A DNA stretch of 64,000 bases from positions 186,001-250,000 of the forward strand of contig NZ_JBBCAS010000001.1 in NCBI RefSeq assembly GCF_037203765.1. Reading direction: 5' to 3'. The notes beneath the pieces were generated by a model. That model was not told the origin of the DNA, made no database searches, and saw only the letters and a program-made list of their open reading frames with translations. Both the position numbers and the translations under genes were made by a program. The stretch is from Sediminicola sp037203765. Lineage in GTDB: Bacteria; Bacteroidota; Bacteroidia; Flavobacteriales; Flavobacteriaceae. Positions 1 through 8,210 of the stretch are shown here, in pieces; the stretch's first letter is position 1; every line of letters begins with the position of its first letter.

Positions 1-1764
1 CTTTGCCCTGGACAGTCCTACCGTTTTGGCCAGATCTTCCACTGACGCCTCTTTGATGCGTTTGACCGACTTAAAGGTTTTTAGTAATTCCTGTGCTGTT
101 TTCTCCCCAATACCATCAATGCCCTCCAATTCTGAATTGATGGCCCCTTTACTTCTCTTGTTCCTGTGAAAAGTAATTCCAAATCGATGGGCTTCATTGC
201 GCAATTGTTGGATAATTTTTAAGGACTCGGATTTTTTATCCAAGTATAAGGGTATGGAGTCTCCGGGAAAATAGATCTCCTCCAAACGCTTCGCTATACC
301 GATAATGGCAATTTTTCCCCTGAGTCCCAAAAGATCCAAACTTTTCAGGGCAGATGACAACTGACCCTTTCCTCCATCAATCACAATGAGCTGAGGTAAA
401 GGTTCGTCCTCATTCAAAAGTCGCTTGTACCTTCTAAACACAACTTCCTCCATAGAGGCAAAATCATCTGGACCCTCCACGGTTTTGATATTATAGTGTC
501 GGTAATCTTTCTTTGAGGGTTTGCCATCCTTAAAAACTACACATGCCGCCACCGGATTGGTTCCCTGAATATTGGAGTTATCAAAACACTCAATATGTCT
601 GGGCTCTTCTGACAACCTTAGGTCCTTTTGCATCTGGGCCATTATCCTATTGGCATGCCTATTGGGGTCTATTATTTTTTCCTGTTTGAAACGCTCCTGT
701 CTAAAGAATTTTGCATTGCGCTCCGATAGCTCCAATATTTTCTTTTTATCCCCCATTTTTGGAACGGTTATCTTTATACCAGGTTCCGAAGTCACCTCAA
801 AGGGAACATACAGCTCTCTGGAAAGGGAATTGAAACGTTGCCTAATTTCAACAATGGCCAAGGATAAAAGATCGTTGTCCTCCTCGTCCAATTTCTTTTT
901 AATTTCCAGGGTATGGGACCTTATGATAGATCCGTGTGAAATCTGTAGAAAATTCACATAGGCGTACAGCTCATCGGAGACAATGGAAAAAACATCCACA
1001 TTGTTGATATTGGGATTTACAATGGTGGTCTTTACCTCATAATTCTCCAATACTTCAATCTTGTCCTTGATCTGCTGCGCCTCCTCAAACCTCATTTCAG
1101 CCGCATAGGCCTTCATCTGGTTTTTGAAGTATTGTAGGGAGGACTTAAAATTACCTTTGATAATTTCCCGTATGTCCTGAATTTCCTGATGGTACTCCTC
1201 TTGTGTTTGGTACCCCTCACAAGGCCCTTTACAGTTCCCGAGATGATACTCCAAGCAAACTTTATATTTCCCGGCCTCTATTTTTTCCTTGGACAGGTCA
1301 TAGTTACAGGTCCGCAATGGATAAACACTTTTTATAAGTTCCAACAAAGTCTTCACCGTTTTCATACTTGTATAGGGACCAAAATATTCCGACCCGTCTT
1401 TAATATGTCTTCGTGTAGGAAAGATCCTTGGGAACCTTTCATTCTTTATACAGATCCACGGATAGGTCTTGTCGTCTTTGAGCAATACATTATAGCGGGG
1501 CTGATATTTCTTAATAAGATTGTTCTCCAACAAAAGGGCGTCAGACTCTGTAGGGACCACAATATGTTTTATGTCCCTTATTTTTTTAACCAGTACCCTG
1601 GTTTTGCCCACCTCATGATTTTTTGAAAAATAGGAAGATACCCGCTTCTTCAAATCCTTGGCCTTTCCCACGTAAAGGATTTTGTCATTACTATCGTAGA
1701 ACTGATAGACCCCAGGACTGGAAGGCAGTGTTGAAAGTTGCACTTTAATTGGTATCTCCGACAT
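1..1764 (-). CDS. uvrC: UvrABC excinuclease subunit C (3' end cut by window edge)
   Basis: UvrC makes the two incisions flanking a DNA lesion in nucleotide excision repair, after UvrA/UvrB loading. The first 588 codons are here; the usual length is about 600, so only the last few residues lie outside. Visible in order: GIY-YIG nuclease (GVY at 18-20, YVGK at 31-34), a Cys-containing linker (CLEYHLGNCKGPC), a UVR motif (FEEAQQIKDKIE), the RNase H-like second nuclease domain (IECFDNSNIQGT, VIDGGKGQL) and a terminal helix-hairpin-helix (GIDGIGEKTAQELL). The ATG at 1764 is chosen because the GIY-YIG domain begins directly after it and a TATCTTTG promoter box lies about 35 bp upstream. The gene stands alone, with a 650-bp gap before it. 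Confidence 0.97.
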   Translation of the reverse strand, partial: MSEIPIKVQLSTLPSSPGVYQFYDSNDKILYVGKAKDLKKRVSSYFSKNHEVGKTRVLVKKIRDIKHIVVPTESDALLLENNLIKKYQPRYNVLLKDDKTYPWICIKNERFPRIFPTRRHIKDGSEYFGPYTSMKTVKTLLELIKSVYPLRTCNYDLSKEKIEAGKYKVCLEYHLGNCKGPCEGYQTQEEYHQEIQDIREIIKGNFKSSLQYFKNQMKAYAAEMRFEEAQQIKDKIEVLENYEVKTTIVNPNINNVDVFSIVSDELYAYVNFLQISHGSIIRSHTLEIKKKLDEEDNDLLSLAIVEIRQRFNSLSRELYVPFEVTSEPGIKITVPKMGDKKKILELSERNAKFFRQERFKQEKIIDPNRHANRIMAQMQKDLRLSEEPRHIECFDNSNIQGTNPVAACVVFKDGKPSKKDYRHYNIKTVEGPDDFASMEEVVFRRYKRLLNEDEPLPQLIVIDGGKGQLSSALKSLDLLGLRGKIAIIGIAKRLEEIYFPGDSIPLYLDKKSESLKIIQQLRNEAHRFGITFHRNKRSKGAINSELEGIDGIGEKTAQELLKTFKSVKRIKEASVEDLAKTVGLSRAK

Positions 1765-1797
1765 GGGCTTTCGGCTTGTTTTGAATTATGCTCCCTA

Positions 1798-1805
1798 CAA
1801 AGATA
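1798..1805 (-). promoter_or_regulatory. Promoter -7 box of uvrC
   Basis: On the minus strand the sequence is TATCTTTG, a match to the Bacteroidota TAnnTTTG element. It lies 33 bp upstream of the uvrC ATG. No TTG element is visible at the right distance, so only half of the promoter is recognisable. Confidence 0.5.
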
Positions 1806-2196
1806 ATCTACTCCCTAGGAATATAAATAAATCGAGATTTTTATCTTCTCACCTAATATAACATTACAACAATCTGTAATTACGAAAGAAAAATAATCGA
1901 TCAATTAAAAAGAAATCTTCTGAAATACGCATGCTTTAATTTGTGCATTTCACAATTTCACGGATCATTTATTGCAGAATTGTGCGCTTATTAACATTTA
2001 TGGCCATTTTTTTATAGCATAAAAACTACATTCTATAAAAAAATTAAAATAATTATTGTTATTTTGGTTTAAGCAGTTCTATCTTATTGAATTATAAATT
2101 CATGTCAACTATTTGATTTACAGTGTATTGTAAAATATTTTTATAGATTTTAATTAAAAAGCCTTTAAACAACTGTTAATAGAATTATAAAAAAGA

Positions 2197-2226
2197 TGCA
2201 TTTCATCGGAAAAAAGTGCATTTCAT
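2197..2226 (+). repeat. Direct repeat TGCATTTCAT x2
   Basis: TGCATTTCAT occurs at 2197-2206 and 2217-2226, exactly 20 bp (about two helical turns) apart. A third partial copy, TGCATTTCA, lies at 1944-1952. The spacing would suit a regulator binding one face of the helix. The function is unknown. Confidence 0.4.
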
Positions 2227-2279
2227 GGAGATTATTAGAAATATTTAGTTATTTTTAGCGTGAACAAAATGTACAACGC

Positions 2280-2366
2280 ATGGAAAACTACATTATCACC
2301 CTTGGAACTTATCTTATACTAATGCTTTTCTTCAAAATATATTTTGCTGTTGCCAGTAAAGAATAG
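2280..2366 (+). CDS. Possible 28-residue single-span membrane peptide
   Basis: An ATG-initiated frame of 28 codons encodes a peptide starting MENYIITLGTYLIL, nearly all hydrophobic until a short AVASKE tail. This is the shape of a small single-span membrane protein. It sits just downstream of the TGCATTTCAT repeats and 50 bp before the 5-FCL gene. Against it: the region is AT-rich, where hydrophobic short frames arise by chance, and no clear promoter was found. No family is recognised. Confidence 0.22.
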   Translation: MENYIITLGTYLILMLFFKIYFAVASKE

Positions 2367-2415
2367 GTCCGTTATATTTTAACTATTTTGCGCATTCTTA
2401 AATCAATGACAGAAC

Positions 2416-2976
2416 ATGTTGAAAAAGGAATTGCGGTCAAAATATCTTTCCCTTAGAAATTCAATTACACTTGATCAACTTGAAGATCAAAGTTTACTAT
2501 TAGCCAATACCCTTTTAGACATACCCATCTGGAATTTTTCTTTTTACCATTTATTTCTTCCCATAGCCAAAAAAAAGGAAATAGACACCAGTTACATACT
2601 TTCTATCTTACAGGGAAAAGATAAGAATGTGGTCATCCCGAAAATGGTTGACAATCAAAGATTGACACATTTTCTTCTCACGGACAATACGGTAATAAAA
2701 CCCAATTCATGGGGCGTACCAGAGCCATTGGATGGATTGGAAGTACCACCCAACAAAATTGATGTAGTCTTTATCCCATTACTGGCCTTTGACGAAAAAG
2801 GCAATAGGGTGGGCTACGGAAAAGGGTTTTACGATATTTTTTTAAAAGAATGTAGACCCAATGTCGTAAAAATAGGTCTTTCCCTATTTGAAGCAGAAAA
2901 AAACATTGATGACATTACGCCTGAGGATGTATCCTTGGATTACTGCATCACCCCCAATAAGATATATACCTTTTAA
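2416..2976 (+). CDS. 5-formyltetrahydrofolate cyclo-ligase
   Basis: This cytoplasmic enzyme converts 5-formyl-THF to 5,10-methenyl-THF using ATP, rescuing a dead-end folate into the one-carbon pool. At 186 aa it has the normal length. Family marks are the N-terminal basic helix (LKKELRSKYLSLR), the VVIPKM strand, WGVPEP at 99-104 and the signature GYGKGFYD at 133-140, which binds substrate and nucleotide. Its stop overlaps the lspA stop by four bases in convergent orientation, so no terminator fits between them. The family (MthfS/YgfA/FAU1) is secure. Confidence 0.95.
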   Translation: MLKKELRSKYLSLRNSITLDQLEDQSLLLANTLLDIPIWNFSFYHLFLPIAKKKEIDTSYILSILQGKDKNVVIPKMVDNQRLTHFLLTDNTVIKPNSWGVPEPLDGLEVPPNKIDVVFIPLLAFDEKGNRVGYGKGFYDIFLKECRPNVVKIGLSLFEAEKNIDDITPEDVSLDYCITPNKIYTF

Positions 2977-3596
2977 GCCTCTTCAGGTTTACCAAAAGCC
3001 TTTTTATTGAACACAATCAAGATACCAACTCCGGTACTGATGGTAGTATCTGCGAAGTTGAACACCGGTTCAAAAAATCGAAAATTATTTCCTCCTATAA
3101 CCGGAATCCAGGAGGGCCATGTAGTATCGATCATCGGAAAATAAAGCATATCCACTACCTTCCCGTGAAAAATTGTCCCATAAGGATCCTTGGAGAACAA
3201 CGTGGCCACCTGGTTAAAGCTATCATCGAAGATGACCCCGTAAAAAACAGAATCAATAATGTTGCCTAGGGCACCTGCGAATATAAGGGAAACCGCCACG
3301 ATCAAAGTCGTAGAAGCCTTTTTTTGAATCGTGTCATACAACCAGTAACCTATTCCACAAATAGCAAAAAGCCTGAACACCGTAAGGATCAACTTGCCCA
3401 GTTCATCGGAGATAGGGAAAATATCACTCAATTTGGTGCCCCATGCGGCCCCTTCATTTTCTATGAACAATATTTTGAACCAGTTAAAAACGGTAACGGA
3501 TTCACCCAAAACAAAATGTGTCTTGATATATATTTTACTTAGTTGGTCCACCAATAAAATCACTGCTACAAGCAGCATAGACTTCTTTAAATTCAT
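2973..3596 (-). CDS. lspA: Lipoprotein signal peptidase (signal peptidase II)
   Basis: LspA is an inner-membrane aspartyl protease that removes the signal peptide from prolipoproteins before the lipid-modified Cys. Conserved blocks are VDQLSK in helix 1, NEGAAWG, GNIIDS with the first catalytic Asp, and FNFADTTIS with the second. The Bacteroidota form is longer than the E. coli one because of an insert between the catalytic blocks, as here. The ATG at 3596 is preferred: a longer frame would begin at a TTG at 3620 and add only eight residues. It is last in the leftward cluster from ileS, 35 bp after the adhesin-like gene. The window encodes many lipoproteins that would be its substrates. Confidence 0.95.
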   Translation of the reverse strand: MNLKKSMLLVAVILLVDQLSKIYIKTHFVLGESVTVFNWFKILFIENEGAAWGTKLSDIFPISDELGKLILTVFRLFAICGIGYWLYDTIQKKASTTLIVAVSLIFAGALGNIIDSVFYGVIFDDSFNQVATLFSKDPYGTIFHGKVVDMLYFPMIDTTWPSWIPVIGGNNFRFFEPVFNFADTTISTGVGILIVFNKKAFGKPEEA

Positions 3597-3631
3597 TCTT
3601 TGGTTTCTAGGTTTTGTCAAAAATAGACATA

Positions 3632-4252
3632 TTATTCGGTTTTCCTAAGCACGATATTGCCTGTCACCGTCTGAAGTTTAAAATTATGATTCCCGGGCGG
3701 AATGGAATCCCCGCTCACCTCGCCATACGCGCTGCTTGCCGAAACCCTAGCCTTGGCGCTAGAGACTAAAATATCACCACTTTGGGTCCTTACCGTACTG
3801 TTTTGCCCAACGTCGTCCAGCTCACACCTCCCATCGTTTAAGACGACCTCCAAATGTTGATACCGTCCACCCGCAATAACATTACAGCTGGAACCAAAAA
3901 CCTTGACATTGCCATATTGGGGCACTTTAATGCGCAAGGCGATGGAAACCACTTTATGAGCACTGAGCTTGTCATTTGGAACAATAAAATTGGGCTGAAA
4001 GCCCGCACTGACAAAAATGGTTGCGCCTTCTTGTGAAACATTGACCATTAGGTTGGGATTGTATTCCCCATCCATAGCAGCGTTCACAATAAGGTCTGAG
4101 GAATTGGTGGTTTCCAATTTCACCTCAAAACAATTTTCGGCATCTATCTGGACAAAGGAACCTTTAGGATTGACAATGGTCTTTTTTACCGTTTTTTGAG
4201 CCTGTAGGAAACAGATTGAAAACAGTAAGATCAGCAGCAGATTTTTTTTCAT
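3632..4252 (-). CDS. Secreted DUF4097-like beta-repeat protein
   Basis: A 206-residue protein with a clear Sec signal peptide (MKKNLLLILLFSICFLQAQ) and then a run of short beta strands with repeated small residues (VFGSSCNVIAGG, VRTQSGDILVSSAKARVSASSAYGEVSGD, LQTVTGNIVLRK). This pattern is typical of the DUF4097/GIN right-handed beta-solenoid families, presumably periplasmic or surface exposed. The function is unknown. It sits between the dksA-like gene and lspA. A strong terminator hairpin ends about ten bases before its start codon, so expression from the ileS promoter is probably attenuated. Confidence 0.75.
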   Translation of the reverse strand: MKKNLLLILLFSICFLQAQKTVKKTIVNPKGSFVQIDAENCFEVKLETTNSSDLIVNAAMDGEYNPNLMVNVSQEGATIFVSAGFQPNFIVPNDKLSAHKVVSIALRIKVPQYGNVKVFGSSCNVIAGGRYQHLEVVLNDGRCELDDVGQNSTVRTQSGDILVSSAKARVSASSAYGEVSGDSIPPGNHNFKLQTVTGNIVLRKTE

Positions 4253-4263
4253 AAGGCCTCATA

Positions 4264-4288
4264 AAAAAACGCCCGTTAAGGCGTTTTT
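4264..4288. terminator. Intrinsic terminator / attenuator after the dksA-like gene
   Basis: The AAAAACGCC / GGCGTTTTT stem has a six-base loop and T-runs on both strands. It directly follows the dksA-like stop at 4292, and its T-tract ends about ten bases before the ATG at 4252 of the next gene on the same strand. Confidence 0.8.
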
Positions 4289-4291
4289 AAT

Positions 4292-4675
4292 TTAACTCTG
4301 CATGTTTTTTGCCTCTATGCTCAATGTGGCATGGGGAACCAATTTTAATCGGTCCTTATTGATAAGCTTGCCCGTAACCCTACATATACCATAGGTCTTA
4401 TTTTCAATACGCTGTAAAGCATTTTTAAGATCCCTAATGAATTTCTCCTGACGGATCGCCAATTGCGTATTTGCCTCCTTGCTCATGGTCTCGGAGCCCT
4501 CCTCGAATGCCTTAAAAGTTGGTGAGGTATCATCAGTACCATTATTACCATCATTCATATATGAACTTTTAAGCAATTCCAAATGGCTCTTTGCTTTTTC
4601 CATTTTTTCTTCGATCAATACTCTAAACTCTTCCAGGTCCTTATCTGAGTATCTTATTTTTAAATCTTCTGCCAT
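4292..4675 (-). CDS. TraR/DksA family transcription factor, degenerate zinc finger
   Basis: A 127-residue relative of DksA, which binds the RNA polymerase secondary channel and acts with ppGpp. The N-terminal half is an acidic, coiled-coil-like helical region (residues 10-90, EEKMEKAKSHLELL, IRQEKFIRDLKNALQRIE). The C-terminal finger region reads YGICRVTGKL then RLKLVPHATLSIEAK. Only one Cys (C98) is left of the four that bind zinc in DksA, so it probably folds without metal, as known for other DksA-like proteins. It starts four bases after the ileS stop, so it is co-transcribed with ileS. Target promoters cannot be read from the sequence. Confidence 0.88.
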   Translation of the reverse strand: MAEDLKIRYSDKDLEEFRVLIEEKMEKAKSHLELLKSSYMNDGNNGTDDTSPTFKAFEEGSETMSKEANTQLAIRQEKFIRDLKNALQRIENKTYGICRVTGKLINKDRLKLVPHATLSIEAKNMQS

Positions 4676-4679
4676 AGTT

Positions 4680-7600
4680 TTAATGTTTTTGGATAAACAA
4701 TTTTGTATTCACTTGATCAAAGGCGATGTCGGTCCCACTTTCCAATTTTTCTTCAAAAATTAACTCTGCGGTCAAGGTTTCGGTTTTTATATAATCTATA
4801 TTACTCGCCACGGCCAATTCTACACATCCGTCCTTCAATAATTTCACATCTATTTTATCGGTCACCTCATACCCCGAATCTTTTCTCAAATTTTGGATTC
4901 GGTTTACAAGCTCCCTTGCTATTCCTTCCTTCCTAAGGGTTTCGTTGATGGTAACATCTAGGGCTACCGTTAATGAACCCGAGCTGGCTACCAACCAACC
5001 TTCAATGTCTTGGGAAGAAATCTCTACATCTTGTAACTGTAAAATAAGGTTTTTATTTTCAATTTCAAGTGATATTTCGCCTTCCTGCTCAATTTTTTGG
5101 ATATCTTCCTGTCCCATTTTGGCTACAGCGGCTGCAATTGCCTTCATATCCTTGCCAAATTTTGGACCCAAAGTTTTAAAATTGGGCTTAATCTGTTTCA
5201 CCAAAACACCCGATGCATCATCCAAAAGTTCAATTTCCTTTACGTTCACCTCCGATTTGATCAGATCTGCAACTGCCTCGATCTCGGTTCGCTGGCGATT
5301 GTCCAATACGGGTATCATAATTTTCTGTAAGGGCTGCCGCACCTTTATTTTTTCCTTTTGGCGGATGGACAGTACCAAGGACGAAATGGTCTGGGCCTTT
5401 GCCATCTTACTTTCCAATTCAGGATTCACCATGGTTTGGTCAAATGTAGGAAAATTCGCCAAATGAACACTTTCAAAAAGTTCTCTCTGCGTTCTCGCGG
5501 TTAAATCTTTGTACAGTCGGTCCATAAAGAATGGGGCCACTGGTGCCGATAATTTGGCAATGGTCTCCAAACAGGTATATAAAGTTTGGTAGGCCGATAT
5601 TTTATCGCGCTGGTAATCGCCCTTCCAAAAACGTCTTCTGCTCAATCTGACGTACCAGTTACTCAAGTTCTCCTGAACATATTCAGAAATGGCCCTCGTG
5701 GCACGGGTGGGCTCATAATCGGCATAGGCCTCATCCACCTTTTTGATCAGGGAGTGCAATTCCGACAAAATCCATTGATCTATTTCTGGACGTTCCTTCA
5801 AAGGTATATCTGCCTCTTCATATTTAAACCCATCTATATTGGTATAAAGTGCAAAAAAGGAATAGGTGTTGTACAAGGTGCCAAAAAACTTACGTTTCAC
5901 CTCAGCGATACCATCAATATCAAATTTAAGGTTGTCCCAAGGATTGGCATTGGAGATCATATACCAACGGGTGGCATCTGCTCCATGCTCTTCCATGGTT
6001 TCAAATGGATCCACCGCATTACCCAAACGCTTGGACATCTTTTTGCCTTCCTTATCCAGCACAAGACCGTTGGAGACCACATTCTTATAAGCCACGGAAT
6101 CAAAGACCATGGTAGCTATTGCATGGAGGGTATAGAACCACCCCCGGGTCTGGTCTACCCCTTCTGCAATAAAATCTGCAGGGAATGCCTTTCCTTGGTC
6201 GATCAGGTCCTTGTTCTCAAAAGGATAGTGCCATTGTGCATAGGGCATAGATCCACTATCGAACCAAACATCGATCAGATCACTCTCGCGCCTCATCGGT
6301 TTGCCCGAAGCAGAAACCAGGGTTATCTGATCAACAATATTCTTGTGAAGGTCAATTTTGTCATAATTCTCTTCGGACATATCGCCAGTAACAAAGTCGG
6401 CAAATATATCCTTCTCCAATACTCCTGCCACAACGGCCTTGGCCATTTCCGACTTCAGTTCCGCAACGGAACCGATGATAATCTCTTCCTTCCCATCCTC
6501 AGTTCTCCAAATCGGCAGGGGTATTCCCCAGTATCTGGAACGGGACAGGTTCCAATCATTGGCATTGGCCAACCAGTTTCCGAACCTACCTTCTCCAGTC
6601 GCCTTTGGCTTCCAGTTGATCGTTTGGTTCAAACTGAACATCTTGTCTTTTATATCGGTTACCTTGATAAACCAGGAATCCAACGGATAGTACAATATGG
6701 GTTTATCCGTACGCCAGCAGTTGGGGTAACTGTGTACATATTTCTCCACCTTAAAGGCCTTGTTCTCCTCCTTCAATTTTATGGCAAGCTCCACATCCAC
6801 AGATTTGTCTGGGGCCTCGCCATCCTTATAATATTCGTTTTTCACATATTTACCGGCAAACTCCCCCATTTCTGAGCGAAATTTCCCTTGTAAATCAACC
6901 AATGGTACTGGATTTCCATTCTCATCCAACACCAGCATAGGCGGTACTTCTGGCTCTGCCTGCTTGGCCACCAAGGCATCGTCTGCTCCAAAGGTGGGTG
7001 CTGTATGAACTATCCCGGTACCATCTTCGGTGGTTACAAAATCGCCTGTAATCACCCTAAAGGCATGCTCCGGATTTTGGTATGGCAAAGCGTATGGCAA
7101 TAACTGCTCATATCGTATGCCCACCAAATCTTTTCCTAAATAGGTGTCCTGTACCAAAAATGGAATTTTCTTGTCCTCTTGTTTGTAATTCGCCCAATCC
7201 TCCAAAGTCTCCACCTCTTCGAATTTTCCCGTAAACTGTTTGCCAACCAACGATTTTGCCAATACTACGCTCGTAGGCTCATAGGTATATTGGTTGTAGG
7301 TCTTTACCACAACATATTCTATTTTGGGTCCCACGGTCAAAGCCGTATTGGATGGCAATGTCCAAGGTGTTGTTGTCCATGCCAAGAAAAACAACTCGCC
7401 CTCTATGCCTTTCATGGCCGTAGGAAGTGAATCTGATTTCACCTTGAATTGAGCGGTTACTGTTGTATCTGTCACATCTTGATAGGTCCCTGGCTGGTTC
7501 AGCTCATGGGAGCTTAATCCCGTTCCGGCCTTGGGCGAATAGGGCTGAATAGTATAGCCCTTGTAGATGAGATCTTTGTCATAAATTTGCTTGAGCAGCC

Positions 7601-8081
7601 ACCATACGGACTCCATATACTTGGATTTGTAGGTGATATATGGATCTTCCATATCAACCCAATACCCAACTTTTTCAGTCATGCTGTTCCATACATCCGT
7701 ATAGCGCATCACCGCTTTTTTACATGCAGCATTATAGTCCTCTACAGAAATTTTGGTGCCTATATCCTCCTTGGTAATACCCAATTCTTTTTCAACACCC
7801 AATTCAATGGGCAGACCATGGGTATCCCATCCTGCTTTTCGCTTCACCTGAAATCCTTTCATGGTCTTATACCTGGGAAAAATATCCTTTATGGTTCTTG
7901 CCATAACATGGTGGATCCCGGGCATACCATTTGCAGAAGGGGGTCCTTCATAAAAAACGTAGTTATCCTTACCCTCCCTACTTGTTACACTTTTCTCAAA
8001 AATCTGATGCTCCTTCCAGTAGTGTAATATCTCCTCGGCAACTTTTGGTAAATCTAAACCTTTGTATTCTGCAAACTTCAT
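4680..8081 (-). CDS. ileS: Isoleucyl-tRNA synthetase
   Basis: A class Ia aminoacyl-tRNA synthetase that charges tRNA-Ile and edits misactivated valine. At 1133 residues it fits the longer, eukaryote/archaeon-like IleS type found in many Bacteroidota, which often lacks the C-terminal zinc finger of the E. coli type. Visible are the HIGH-type box (GMPGIHH, 52-58), the editing domain (WTTTPWTLPSNTALTVG), the WFDSGSMPYAQ block, the KMSKR loop (KKMSKRLGNAVDP, near residue 680) and the anticodon-binding region (NLSNWYVRLSRRRFW). The ATG at 8081 gives the canonical N-terminus. It heads the operon with the dksA-like gene. Confidence 0.98.
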   Translation of the reverse strand: MKFAEYKGLDLPKVAEEILHYWKEHQIFEKSVTSREGKDNYVFYEGPPSANGMPGIHHVMARTIKDIFPRYKTMKGFQVKRKAGWDTHGLPIELGVEKELGITKEDIGTKISVEDYNAACKKAVMRYTDVWNSMTEKVGYWVDMEDPYITYKSKYMESVWWLLKQIYDKDLIYKGYTIQPYSPKAGTGLSSHELNQPGTYQDVTDTTVTAQFKVKSDSLPTAMKGIEGELFFLAWTTTPWTLPSNTALTVGPKIEYVVVKTYNQYTYEPTSVVLAKSLVGKQFTGKFEEVETLEDWANYKQEDKKIPFLVQDTYLGKDLVGIRYEQLLPYALPYQNPEHAFRVITGDFVTTEDGTGIVHTAPTFGADDALVAKQAEPEVPPMLVLDENGNPVPLVDLQGKFRSEMGEFAGKYVKNEYYKDGEAPDKSVDVELAIKLKEENKAFKVEKYVHSYPNCWRTDKPILYYPLDSWFIKVTDIKDKMFSLNQTINWKPKATGEGRFGNWLANANDWNLSRSRYWGIPLPIWRTEDGKEEIIIGSVAELKSEMAKAVVAGVLEKDIFADFVTGDMSEENYDKIDLHKNIVDQITLVSASGKPMRRESDLIDVWFDSGSMPYAQWHYPFENKDLIDQGKAFPADFIAEGVDQTRGWFYTLHAIATMVFDSVAYKNVVSNGLVLDKEGKKMSKRLGNAVDPFETMEEHGADATRWYMISNANPWDNLKFDIDGIAEVKRKFFGTLYNTYSFFALYTNIDGFKYEEADIPLKERPEIDQWILSELHSLIKKVDEAYADYEPTRATRAISEYVQENLSNWYVRLSRRRFWKGDYQRDKISAYQTLYTCLETIAKLSAPVAPFFMDRLYKDLTARTQRELFESVHLANFPTFDQTMVNPELESKMAKAQTISSLVLSIRQKEKIKVRQPLQKIMIPVLDNRQRTEIEAVADLIKSEVNVKEIELLDDASGVLVKQIKPNFKTLGPKFGKDMKAIAAAVAKMGQEDIQKIEQEGEISLEIENKNLILQLQDVEISSQDIEGWLVASSGSLTVALDVTINETLRKEGIARELVNRIQNLRKDSGYEVTDKIDVKLLKDGCVELAVASNIDYIKTETLTAELIFEEKLESGTDIAFDQVNTKLFIQKH

Positions 8082-8115
8082 AATAACAGCTTCTATTGCA
8101 TTATTTTAAGTTTGC

Positions 8116-8138
8116 AAAACTAGTGATTTTTCACTAGA
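8116..8138 (-). promoter_or_regulatory. ileS promoter box overlapping an 18-bp inverted repeat
   Basis: On the minus strand TAGTTTTG (plus 8116-8123) matches TAnnTTTG, 35 bp before the ileS ATG. It overlaps a perfect inverted repeat with seven-base arms, CTAGTGA and TCACTAG (8121-8138). A repressor bound there would cover the promoter. No clear TTG element is seen at -33. Confidence 0.5.
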
Positions 8139-8160
8139 AAACTTTCCGTTGAAAAACAAA

Positions 8161-8186
8161 AAAAGCCCCTTGAACAAGGGGCTTTT
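8161..8186 (-). terminator. Intrinsic terminator after the DUF4382 gene
   Basis: The AAAAGCCCCTTG / CAAGGGGCTTTT stem has a tight loop and T-runs on both sides. It lies 25 bp beyond the DUF4382 stop (8211) and before the ileS promoter on the same strand, insulating ileS from readthrough. Confidence 0.9.
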
Positions 8187-8210
8187 GAATAAGATGAAAT
8201 TATTACTTTA

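Larger units (their letters stand above)
1765..2415. other. AT-rich intergenic region between uvrC and the 5-FCL gene
   Basis: A 650-bp AT-rich gap between divergent genes. It holds the uvrC promoter box, three TGCATTTCA motifs (starting at 1944, 2197 and 2217) and one possible 28-codon reading frame at 2280-2366. No tRNA-like or strong hairpin structure was seen. Confidence 0.5.

Noticed and set aside
5586..6875. Open frame of 429 codons on the plus strand
   Set aside because: It is entirely antisense to ileS, whose motifs are certain. Its translation shows no family pattern and arises from codon bias of the real gene.
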